Assembly: GCA_964604675.1 (NCBI GenBank)
Contig: CAZSAT010000004.1
Location: 69,383 to 133,382, forward strand
DNA: 64,000 nucleotides
From: CAZSAT01 sp964604675
GTDB taxonomy: Bacteria; Myxococcota_A; UBA796; CAJQPC01
Direction of reading: 5' to 3'
In this document: positions 34,613 through 42,647 of the stretch, piece by piece
How positions within the stretch are numbered: position 1 is the first letter of the stretch
How the letters are laid out: each line of letters starts with the position of its first letter
The notes under the pieces: model-generated
Told to the model about the DNA's origin: nothing
The model's input: only the letters and a program-made list of their open reading frames with translations
Databases searched by the model: none
Translations under genes and position numbers: made by a program

Positions 34613-37589
34613 CCCTCCTCCTGCTGTTCGCGTGCCAGGACCAGTCGATCACGGCAACCAACGCGGCCCCCACGGCCACCATCGTGTCCCATGTCGACGA
34701 GGATGCGGTGTATGCGGCGTACGAGGTCGAGCTGCGTGGGCTCGCCAGCGACGCCGACGACGCGGCGGCCGACCTCAGCGTGTCCTGGGTCGGCCCCGAC
34801 GGCGTGCTGTGTGCCGGGCCGCCCGCGGAGGACGGCGTCAGCACCTGCGTGGCCTCGTTTGGCGCCGGTACCACGACCATCTCGATGGAGGTGTCGGATC
34901 CCGAGGCGGCGGTCGGGACCGACCGGGTCACCCTGGACGTGCAGGCCACGTCCGCGCCCAGCGTCACCGTCGTCTCTCCGAGCCCGGACGGAGCCTACTA
35001 CAGCGACCGACTGGTCACGCTGGAGGCGGTGGTCGACGACGGTGAGGACGACATCGAGGACCTGACGGTGTGGTGGACCGACGTCGAAGGGAACGTCTAC
35101 CTGCCGAGCTCTGTCGAGTCCGACGGCACCACGCGCGGGTACGTCACGCTTGCCGAGGGCCAGCACGCCTTCGATGTCAGCGCGAGGGACACCACGGAGA
35201 ACACCACCACGGAGAGCGTGGTCTTCGAGGTGGGGCCGCCCAACACGGCCCCCGAGTGCTCGATCACCGAGCCGTCCGACGGCACGGCCGTGCAGGTGGG
35301 CGACCTCGTCTGGCTCCGCGCGAGCGTGTCCGACGTCGATGTGGGCGACGCCTACCTCTTGGGTGCATGGTCCAGCGACCGCGATGGCCTGCTGGCCGAG
35401 GGCCTTCCTCCCAGCGGGGGCGTGGTCACCACCAGCACGGAGTCGCTGTCGGAAGCGACCCACGTGCTCACCTTCACGGCCACCGACGACGTGGGCGATG
35501 CCTGCGTTGCACAGGTCACGCTGGTGGTCGGGGAACCACCGGTGATCGACCTCGTCGAGCCGGATCCGGGCTTCGAGCTGGCCGAGGACCAGCTGCTCAC
35601 GATGTCGGTCACGGTGGAAGACGAGGACCTTCCCACGGCGCTCAGCTACGCGTGGACGAGCGACATCGACGGCGTGCTGTCGACCACGGGCGCCTCGGAC
35701 GACAGCGGCACCGTCACCGTGGAGGTCGGACCTCTCACGATCGGCACGCACAACATGACGGTCGTGGTGACCGACAGCGCCGGGCTCGAGAGCTCGGACG
35801 GCACCTACGTCGTGGTCAGCGAGTGCGGTGGCATCAAGTGGTACCGCGACGCCGACGAGGACGGTCACGGCGACGAGACCGACGAGGTGGCCGCGTGCGA
35901 TCCCCCGAGCGGCTACGTCTCGGGCGCGTCCGACGGCGTGGCCTACGACTGCGACGACGGAGATCCCACCATCTCGCCCTCCGAGGACGAGCTCTGCGAC
36001 GAGATCGATCAGGACTGCGACCTCGTCGTGGACGAGCTCCCGGTCGACGGCGCCGACTACTACCTGGACGCCGACGTCGACGGGTGGGGCGCGGACGGCA
36101 GCGCGGTGCCCTACTGCGATCAACCCAGCGGCACGGTGGCGGTCGAAGGGGACTGCGACGACACCAGCGCGGCCATCTCGCCCGACGCGGAGGAGGTGTG
36201 TGGCGACGGGGTGGACGACGACTGCTCCGGCGCCGACGACCCCTGCGGCGTGCAGGTCGACCTGGCCGACGTCTCGCGGATCGAGGGCGTGAGCGACTAC
36301 GACTACGCGGGTTGGGCGGTCGACGGGCCCGGCGACGTGACCGGCGACGGTGTGCCGGATCTTCTGGTGGGCGCCTACGGCGACGACACCTACGACACCA
36401 ACGCTGGCGCCGCGTACGTGGTGACCACGCCGATCGACATCACCAACCTCCACGACAGCGAGGCGCGCCTGTTGGGTGAGGAGGCCGCGGACTACGCCGG
36501 CTACGCCGTGAGCGGTGCGGGAGACCAGGACGGTGACGGCCTGCCCGACGTGCTGGTGGGCGCCTGGGGCGATGACGACAACGGCTCGCTGTCGGGCAAG
36601 GTCTACCTGCTCGTGGGTCCGATCTCGGGTGACGAGGACCTCGCAGACGCGGAGGTGGTGCTCACCGGTCCGAACGCTGACGACCTGGCCGGCGCGTCCC
36701 TCGGTTCCGGGGACATCACCGGGGATGGCACCTCGGACCTGCTCATCGGGGCGTACGGCTCCGACTCCGAGACCGGCGTGGTCTTCGCTCTGACCGGCCC
36801 GGTCACCGCCTCGATCGACCTCGACGACGCCGACGCCGTCCTGACCGGTTCGTCGTCTGCCGAGCGCGCTGGCTACGCCGTGGACGCCGTCGACCTCGAT
36901 GGCGACGGCACCGACGAGCTCTTGATCGGCGCGTCGCTGCGCTACGACGCGGGCACCCCCGTGGGCGCGGCCTACGTGGTCGAGGGGCCCGTGCTCGGCG
37001 AGGTGGACCTCGCAGACGCGGACGCCACCTATGTGGGCGAGGACACCTTCCACTACGCGGGGCGGTTCGTGGGTGGGAGCGGCGACGTGGATGGCGACGG
37101 CACCCCGGAGCTGCTGGTCGGCGCGGACGGCTACCAGAACAACACGGGCGCGCTCTACGTCGTGCCCTACGCCACGTCGGGCGAGGCGTACCTGGTGGAC
37201 GAGGCCGACGCGATCCTGACCGGGGCGTCGGAGGAGCAGTATGCCGGGCGCTCCGCNNNNNNNNNNGCTCCGCTGCCGGTGGCGACCTCGACGCCGACGG
37301 CTACGGGGATCTGGTCGTCGGGGCCTGGAAGGAAGACACCGGCGACACCGACGCCGGGGGGGCCTACCTGATCCTCGGGCCGGTCTCCGGGACCACCACC
37401 CTCACCCTGGGCGACGGGCTGATGTATGGCGAGGCGAGCGGCGACTACGTGGGCTTCGCGGTCGCCGGGGTGGGCGACATCGACAACGACGGCCTGGGCG
37501 ACGTGCTGATCGGTGCCTACGGCCAGGACGACGCCGGCACGGACGCCGGTGCCGTCTACCTGGTGACCGGGGCGGAGCTGGAGCTGTAG
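34609..37589 (+). CDS. Large lipoprotein with Ig-like, MopE-type and seven FG-GAP repeats (spans a gap)
   Basis: The frame runs from the ATG at 34609 (leader MTLLLLFACQ, eight residues before the cysteine) to the N-run, then continues after it in another frame to a stop at 37589. Ig-like/PKD-like domains fill residues about 20-400. Two MopE-type Asp/Cys repeats (YRDADEDGHGDETDE, CDEIDQDCD) follow to about 550. FG-GAP repeats of the integrin-propeller kind (YAGYAVSGAGDQDGDGLPD, VLVGAWG) then run to the end. Seven bases (GCTCCGC) are repeated on both sides of the gap. Merging them restores one frame of 987 residues and exactly seven repeats. It is the last gene of the operon and probably the exposed, calcium-binding adhesin. 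Confidence 0.85.
37257..37266. other. Assembly gap (10 N)
   Basis: Ten N inside the FG-GAP gene. The flanks end and begin with the same seven bases, GCTCCGC. Removing the N and one copy gives a continuous reading frame, so the true gap is probably an overlap, not missing DNA. Confidence 0.98.
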
Positions 37590-37604
37590 GCGGCTCGAAG
37601 CTCG

Positions 37605-37934
37605 CTAGTGCTCGTGCTCGGGGGTGAACCGGGGCGTCTCGGGCACCACCTCGGGCGGGAGAAGCTCGAAGTCCGACACGTAGAACCGCGCGTCGCGAAG
37701 CTCGCCGACCACGCGGGCCCGCCGTTCGACGTTGCACATGCCATCGGGGGCGTGGTTCTGGTGGTCCTCCGGCGTGTGGCCCACCACGACCCACGGTTCG
37801 CCCTCGAGCTCCGCGGCCCAGTAGCAGCCGGCGGCGTCCTCCATCTGGTACACGCACATCGCGCAGCCGACGTCGACGATCTGCTCTTCGACGGGCACTG
37901 CGTCGTGGCAGGCGATCAGCGCAGCGAACCACAC
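37605..37934 (-). CDS. Small cysteine-rich lipoprotein, DUF6370-like
   Basis: A 109-residue protein. MWFAALIAC is an eight-residue leader ending in a lipobox cysteine, and no earlier ATG, GTG or TTG start is open. VDVGCAMCVYQMEDAAGCYWAAELEGEPWVVVG resembles DUF6370-type domains (Cys-x2-Cys, then a Cys nine residues later, then a short beta pair). HAPDGMCNVERRARVVGEL and RFYVSDFELL follow, ending in His-rich EHEH. Metal or redox binding is plausible. It is convergent with the FG-GAP gene, 15 bp away. Confidence 0.7.
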   Translation of the reverse strand: MWFAALIACHDAVPVEEQIVDVGCAMCVYQMEDAAGCYWAAELEGEPWVVVGHTPEDHQNHAPDGMCNVERRARVVGELRDARFYVSDFELLPPEVVPETPRFTPEHEH

Positions 37935-37965
37935 GGGCAGTCCTCCGGCCCGCTCCTAACGTGTG

Positions 37966-38490
37966 TCAGGGGGTGTAGACCGCGATGTACGGAAGGTTGC
38001 GGTAGAGCTCTGCGAGGTCGAGCCCGTAGCCCACGACGAACTCGTCTGGGATCGTGAAGCCGACGAAGTCGACGGGAACGTCGACCTCCCGGTTGCCCGG
38101 CTTGTCGAGCAGCGTCACCACGCGCAGGCTCTTCGGCGAGCGCACACCCAGCAACTGGAGCAGGTACTGCATCGTCAGCCCGGTGTCGACGATGTCCTCG
38201 ACGATCAGGCAGTGGTGGCCCTCGATCGGACGCTGGAGGTCCTTGGTGATCTTGACGACACCGCTGGAGCGCGTGCCCCCGTGGTAGCTCGACACGCCCA
38301 GGAATTCGCAGCGGACCTCTCCTCCGATGGTCCGGACCAGATCCGCCATGAACATGAACGAGCCCTTGAGGATGCCGATGCAGGTGACAGGCTCGTCGCC
38401 GTAGACCTCACGGATCTCCGTGCCGAGCTCGACGAGCCGCGCACGGATGGCCTCTTCGCTGATCAGCGTGTCCAGCTTTGCCTCGTTCAT
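37966..38490 (-). CDS. hpt: Hypoxanthine phosphoribosyltransferase
   Basis: About 174 residues; converts hypoxanthine/guanine and PRPP to IMP/GMP. TCIGILKGSFMFMADLVR, FLGVSSYHGGTRSSG and the PRPP loop LIVEDIVDTGLTMQYLL are diagnostic, with VVTLLDKPGNRE and the base-binding DFVGFTIPDEFVVGYGLD at the C-terminus. I prefer ATG 38490, with GAGG nine bases upstream, to ATG 38511, which lies in the end of upp. It follows upp by 11 bp, a purine/pyrimidine base salvage pair. Confidence 0.95.
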   Translation of the reverse strand: MNEAKLDTLISEEAIRARLVELGTEIREVYGDEPVTCIGILKGSFMFMADLVRTIGGEVRCEFLGVSSYHGGTRSSGVVKITKDLQRPIEGHHCLIVEDIVDTGLTMQYLLQLLGVRSPKSLRVVTLLDKPGNREVDVPVDFVGFTIPDEFVVGYGLDLAELYRNLPYIAVYTP

Positions 38491-38501
38491 CGTCGATGCC
38501 C

Positions 38502-39320
38502 TCAGACCCATGAGTTGTTGATCAGCTCGCCGAAGCCGCCGCCGCCAGGCACGATGTACTGCTTCTCGTTGAGCCCGCTCTCTTCGTCCCAGCGCTCGCC
38601 AGGACGGGTGGCAAGCACCTCGGGGGGCGACATGCCGCGGTCCAGCCGGATGGCGTAGATCACCGCTTCGGGGTCGGCGGCGCGCACGGATCGGATGTAC
38701 TCCGGCGTGATGATCAGGTGGACGGCGATCAGCTTCCGCGCCGTGCCGGGGACGTCGTCGCGGTAGCGAGCGAGCGCGTCGACGATGGATCCGCCCGTGG
38801 CCCCCATCGGGTCCGGGATGATCACCGTGGCGTTCTCGACGCTGCCGCCGATCTTGTTGCCGCTCACCTCGACGCCCACCACCTGTCCCGACGCGTTGGT
38901 GGCGCGGTTCATGTAGATGTGGTCTTCGCGTACCCCGTCGGGGTCGAGGAGCTGGTTCAGGCCATCGAAGAAGCGCTGCGCAGGGAGGATGCCGGCCCGC
39001 GCGATGTCGACGACCACCACACGCTGCTCGCGGTCCACGACCTCACCGGCGTAGACGCCCTCGGCGTCCGTGACACGCATCCGCGTGGAGGTGGTGGCCT
39101 GTCGGGTGACGAGCTCGCGGCTGGCGACCTGGGCCAGCAGCCAGTCGAACAGCATGCTGAGCACCTGGTTGATGCGCGGCTGCTTGCAGCGATCGCTGCA
39201 GAGCTCGGACAACAGCGACATCGGGTAGGGGTGGCTCAGGATGTGCACCCCGGGTCCGTAGTCGTGATCGAGTTCGCCCATCGGGCGTGGAAGGACCTGG
39301 TATTGCTGGTCTTGGATCAT
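38502..39320 (-). CDS. upp: Uracil phosphoribosyltransferase, long form
   Basis: About 272 residues, roughly 60 longer than the usual 208-residue enzyme that makes UMP from uracil and PRPP. The PRPP loop is clear (VIIPDPMGATGGSIVDALARY), as are VVVVDIARAGILPAQRF and the C-terminal AVIYAIRLDRGMSP and KQYIVPGGGGFGELINNSW. The extra length is at the N-terminus and in two internal stretches. It could be a relative with altered base specificity, but the pairing with hpt favours uracil salvage. Confidence 0.87.
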   Translation of the reverse strand: MIQDQQYQVLPRPMGELDHDYGPGVHILSHPYPMSLLSELCSDRCKQPRINQVLSMLFDWLLAQVASRELVTRQATTSTRMRVTDAEGVYAGEVVDREQRVVVVDIARAGILPAQRFFDGLNQLLDPDGVREDHIYMNRATNASGQVVGVEVSGNKIGGSVENATVIIPDPMGATGGSIVDALARYRDDVPGTARKLIAVHLIITPEYIRSVRAADPEAVIYAIRLDRGMSPPEVLATRPGERWDEESGLNEKQYIVPGGGGFGELINNSWV

Positions 39321-39358
39321 GTTGCCTCGGACACGACGGCCCTGGGCAAGACGGTAAC

Positions 39359-41287
39359 TCAGCCTCCGGTGTCGCCTTCGTCGACGGGGTGAACGAACCA
39401 CGACAACACCGTGTCGATCTTGAAAAGCAGGTCCTCGAGGGTGCCTTGGACCACCAACTCGGCGGCGAAGGGCAGGGGACCGGAGGCTTCGGTGCCGGCC
39501 GCTGCGAGCGCCTGGTTGACCGACGGGGCCTCCGCGATCCTCAGGAAGGGCTCCAGGAGCCCGTCATCGAGCAGCACGCTGGCGAGCTCGTTGGCGTCTT
39601 CCAGCCGGGGGTCGGCGTCGGCGAGGGCCGGCAAGGCGTCCTGGAGCTCGGACAGGCGGCTGTCCTCGGTCAGGAGGCGGCCGAAGTTGCCGGTCCACAC
39701 CCAGATGTTCTCGGTGTCGAAGTTGAGCTCCGCCAAGGGCCGGATGCGGGCGGCCGGTCCGTCCGAGCCGTCGTCCGGGACCAGGGTCTGCAGCAGATCG
39801 GCCAGGCTCTCCAGGTCGAAGAGCGGCACGCCGGTGGGAAAGTCGGCCGTGTCCACGTAGGCTTGAGGCTGCAGGAGCAGGGGCAGGAACCCCGCGAGAT
39901 CGGCCGCTGCCGGGGTGTCGCCGATGTCGCGAAGCAGCTCCTGCGCAGGCCAGGCCGTGCCGCACCTGTGCGCGTCGGAGAGCACATCGACGAGCTCTGG
40001 GATGCGGGTGTCGTTGTCGTCGTGGTGCAGGGCGGCCAGGAGCTCCACGAGTGTCTCCAGCAGGTCGGGCACGTCGTTCAAGCGGTCCAGCGCCGCAAGA
40101 TCGTCCACGAAGTCGCTGTCGAAGATCGTGCAGTAGCCGGTGCTCGCTGCGGTCTCGAGCAAGGTGGAGGTGAGCTCTGAGTCCAACACGTCCCCGAGCA
40201 GGCCCACCGCGTCGACCGTGGCGCCGCTGCCGGCCTCGGACAGGCCGATGAGCATGTCCTCGGAGAGGTTGTCGGAGAAGCCGAGGTCCAGGAGCACACC
40301 GCACTCCAGGGGCTGGTCGGCGTCGCGGAGGACCTCGAGCAGCACCACGAGCGCGCTGTCTTCTCCGGCGGAGAGGCTGCCGCCATCGCGATCCACGCCG
40401 GCGAGCCATGCGAGCTGCGCTGGCATGCGCTCCAGTGCTCCGCTCTCGTCGAGCCGTGAGAGCACGCCACGAAGCTCGCCCCAGGTGGTGTCGTCGTGCA
40501 GGATGGCGGCGACGGGCGTGGTGAAGCGGTCGAGCGGGGCTTCGCCCTCGCAGACGTCGAAGAGCAGGTGATCGACGGTGTCGCGGAAGGTGTCGCCGCT
40601 GGATGCGCCCCACGCGTCGTCCTCGGGGGTGCGCGAACGGGCGATGGCATCGCCGAGATCCTCGGGCAGCCGCGCCAGCAGATCGGCCACCTCGGGATCG
40701 TCGGTCTCCACGAAGCCGCCGACGGTGTGCAGGATGGAGAGCGTGGTCTCGCTCGCGAGGGCCTCGCGCAGCGGCTCCAGGGGTGCGAGGTCTTCGTCCA
40801 GGAGCACCGTGGAGGAGCTCGAGCCGAGCGTCAAGAGTGGACGGACCAGGCCTTCGTCGAGCGCGGTGGTGCTGTTGAGGTCGACCTCCCCAGCCTCGAG
40901 CTTCCACCAGGGCTGGCCGTACAGCAACTCCACCACGCCGCGCAGGGTGTCCGCGAGTCCGCCAGGGTCCTCGAGCGCTTCGAGCCCCGCCTCGGCCAGC
41001 TTCCAGACGTCGATCTGGAGGTCGGGGGCGTTGTTGACCAGCTGGGCGAGGTCGGCACCGACCGCCGCTCCCGTGCGGCTGGAGGCGTCCATGCTGTCGA
41101 CCAGCGCCGCCAGCGGATCGAGGTTCCCGCCGCGGTTCAGGCAATCGAAGATCGCGTGCAGCTCGTCGGTGGACGCTTCGTCCACACCGTCGATCAGATC
41201 CGCTTCGTAGCAGGGACCGCTGGGTTCACGCTGGTCGAGCCAGCCCGGCGGGCTGTCGGAGAGCGCGCAGCCCAGGAACAGGATCAA
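39359..41287 (-). CDS. Large helical-repeat lipoprotein of unknown function
   Basis: A 642-residue protein. The leader is six residues (TTG start, ILFLG) before the lipobox cysteine, and no earlier ATG, GTG or TTG start is available. The rest is a long array of Leu/Asp/Glu-rich helices (LADLLQTLVPDDG, LAGFLPLLLQP, LETLVELLAALHHDDND) with scattered cysteines, looking like an alpha-solenoid scaffold. No known family. The TTG start overlaps the stop of the upstream barrel-protein gene (TTGA), so the solenoid may attach to that barrel in the outer membrane. Confidence 0.72.
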   Translation of the reverse strand: MILFLGCALSDSPPGWLDQREPSGPCYEADLIDGVDEASTDELHAIFDCLNRGGNLDPLAALVDSMDASSRTGAAVGADLAQLVNNAPDLQIDVWKLAEAGLEALEDPGGLADTLRGVVELLYGQPWWKLEAGEVDLNSTTALDEGLVRPLLTLGSSSSTVLLDEDLAPLEPLREALASETTLSILHTVGGFVETDDPEVADLLARLPEDLGDAIARSRTPEDDAWGASSGDTFRDTVDHLLFDVCEGEAPLDRFTTPVAAILHDDTTWGELRGVLSRLDESGALERMPAQLAWLAGVDRDGGSLSAGEDSALVVLLEVLRDADQPLECGVLLDLGFSDNLSEDMLIGLSEAGSGATVDAVGLLGDVLDSELTSTLLETAASTGYCTIFDSDFVDDLAALDRLNDVPDLLETLVELLAALHHDDNDTRIPELVDVLSDAHRCGTAWPAQELLRDIGDTPAAADLAGFLPLLLQPQAYVDTADFPTGVPLFDLESLADLLQTLVPDDGSDGPAARIRPLAELNFDTENIWVWTGNFGRLLTEDSRLSELQDALPALADADPRLEDANELASVLLDDGLLEPFLRIAEAPSVNQALAAAGTEASGPLPFAAELVVQGTLEDLLFKIDTVLSWFVHPVDEGDTGG

Positions 41288-41871
41288 TCGAACAGGTACC
41301 GCACGCCGACACCCACGCCCGAGGCCAAGGTGAAGCCCTTGCGGTAGCGCACGCTGCCCACGAGCTCGCCGTTGAGCTGGATCGTGTCGGCGAGCATGTA
41401 GGTGAAGGCCGGACCGACCTCGGCGTTGGCGTATTCCAGCATGTCGCTGGTGAGGAAGCCGCTACCCAGCGAGGTGTTCAAGCAGAACATGAACGCGTCG
41501 GGGTCGCCGGTGAGGCCCCACTGGATGCCCGCGGAGGCGTAGCCGACGCTGCGCATCTCCTCGCGGAGGGCCACGTAGTCGGCGTTGCCCGCGTCGGAGG
41601 GAGCGGTGGGCGCCGCGTCACCGAGGCCGTAGAACTTCACCAGGCCCTGGACCTTGTCGTCCTTGTCGCCGAGGATGATCTGCAGGCCGCCGCCGTAGGT
41701 GGGGCGCGCCTGGCTCTCGAACTGCTGATCGAGGGCGGCGTCGTACCAGTACACCTCCTCCTGGTGCACACCGACCGTGGTGGCCACGCCGATGCCGCCG
41801 GCGAGGGCGGGAACACTGGTGAGCGCGAAGGCGGCGAGGCCGGCCAGGGCGATGGAGGAGCGCATGGTCAT
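41284..41871 (-). CDS. Outer-membrane beta-barrel protein
   Basis: A 195-residue protein with a normal signal peptide (MTMRSSIALAGLAAFALTSVPALA). Alternating strands such as GIGVATTVGVHQEEVYWY, GGGLQIILGD, SAGIQWGLTG, VGSVRYRKGFTLASGVGVGVRYLF suggest a small barrel, and the C-terminal aromatic RYLFD fits an assembly signal shifted by one residue. Substrate or role unknown. It is translationally coupled to the helical lipoprotein. Confidence 0.72.
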   Translation of the reverse strand: MTMRSSIALAGLAAFALTSVPALAGGIGVATTVGVHQEEVYWYDAALDQQFESQARPTYGGGLQIILGDKDDKVQGLVKFYGLGDAAPTAPSDAGNADYVALREEMRSVGYASAGIQWGLTGDPDAFMFCLNTSLGSGFLTSDMLEYANAEVGPAFTYMLADTIQLNGELVGSVRYRKGFTLASGVGVGVRYLFD

Positions 41872-41926
41872 CTCTGGGTCTCCAGGGTCGCGCCGAGAGC
41901 GCGAGGCGTCGGGGCTGTATAGCGCC

Positions 41927-42637
41927 TCAGGGCGTCACGGGGCAAGTCGGGAAGGGGTCGCGCCACGGCGGAGCGGGCGCGGCGGTGTCTTCCCCCCCGG
42001 TGTCGGTGCCGCCGGACGCGGAATCTCCGCTGTCTCCGGTGGCGGTGTCGCCTGTGTCGATGGAGCCCGTGTCGGCGGGGGCCGTGTCGCCCGTGTGGAT
42101 GGGGTCGGTGTCGCCGGAATCGGTTGTGCCCGTGTCGGCGGTGTCGGTGGGCGAGGTGCCCGGTCCGGTGTCTCCGGAGTCCCCGCTGTCCCCCGATCCG
42201 GTGTCTCCGGTGTCTCCGGTGCCCAGCACCGTGAAGGGGAGGATGGTGGAGCCGCCGTGGTTGTTGAACAACTGCACCGTGGTGCTGCCGGCTCCGACCT
42301 CTGGAACCACGAAGGTGACGATCTCCAAGCACTCCTGTTCGCACAGGAGGTCGCAGGCGTCGCAGTCGCCGCACACGTTGCAGGCCGCTTCCTCGACGCA
42401 GTCGTCGCAGTCGTCGCAGCCCTCGCGGGTGACGGAGCTGACCTCGGCCCGCACGCCGCCCACGTACAAGGCGGTGTCGAAGGTGTCGGTGAGGGGATCG
42501 GCGGTGAGTGCGATCGCGTCGCCGACGCTTCCACTGTCCGGCACGAGCTCGGTGAGGGTGACCTCGCAGCGCTGTTCGGTGGTGATCGTGCTGTCGGTGC
42601 AGGACCACAGCGCAAGCGCGAGGAGGCTGGGCGTCAT
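41927..42637 (-). CDS. TIG-domain lipoprotein with a dense cysteine cluster and DTG-rich tail
   Basis: A 236-residue protein: a 12-residue leader (MTPSLLALALWS) and lipobox cysteine, then an IPT/TIG-like immunoglobulin fold (LTELVPDSGSVGDAIALTAD). Inserted in that fold is a run of about ten cysteines in 30 residues (EGCDDCDDC, ACNVCGDCDACDLLCEQEC), mostly CxxC spaced, which could bind several metal ions or form a disulfide knot. The last 100 residues are Asp-Thr-Gly-rich low-complexity linker. It begins 10 bp after the PBP1A stop. Confidence 0.75.
   Translation of the reverse strand: MTPSLLALALWSCTDSTITTEQRCEVTLTELVPDSGSVGDAIALTADPLTDTFDTALYVGGVRAEVSSVTREGCDDCDDCVEEAACNVCGDCDACDLLCEQECLEIVTFVVPEVGAGSTTVQLFNNHGGSTILPFTVLGTGDTGDTGSGDSGDSGDTGPGTSPTDTADTGTTDSGDTDPIHTGDTAPADTGSIDTGDTATGDSGDSASGGTDTGGEDTAAPAPPWRDPFPTCPVTP
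41985..42223 (-). repeat. Degenerate GDTGD-coding tandem repeat
   Basis: Imperfect 6-18 base units coding Gly-Asp-Thr and Asp-Thr-Gly fill the 3' part of the TIG lipoprotein gene. They form the flexible stalk of the protein. Units vary in length and sequence, with no unique spacers, so this is not a CRISPR. Confidence 0.75.
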
Positions 42638-42647
42638 CGAGGCGGTC

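Noticed and set aside
37257..37266. Frame change in the FG-GAP gene considered as a frameshift mutation or pseudogene
   Set aside because: The frame change coincides with the N-run and disappears when the duplicated seven bases are merged.
41985..42223. Repeat tract considered as a CRISPR array
   Set aside because: Units are short, imperfect and in frame (Gly-Asp-Thr coding), with no unique spacers and no cas genes.
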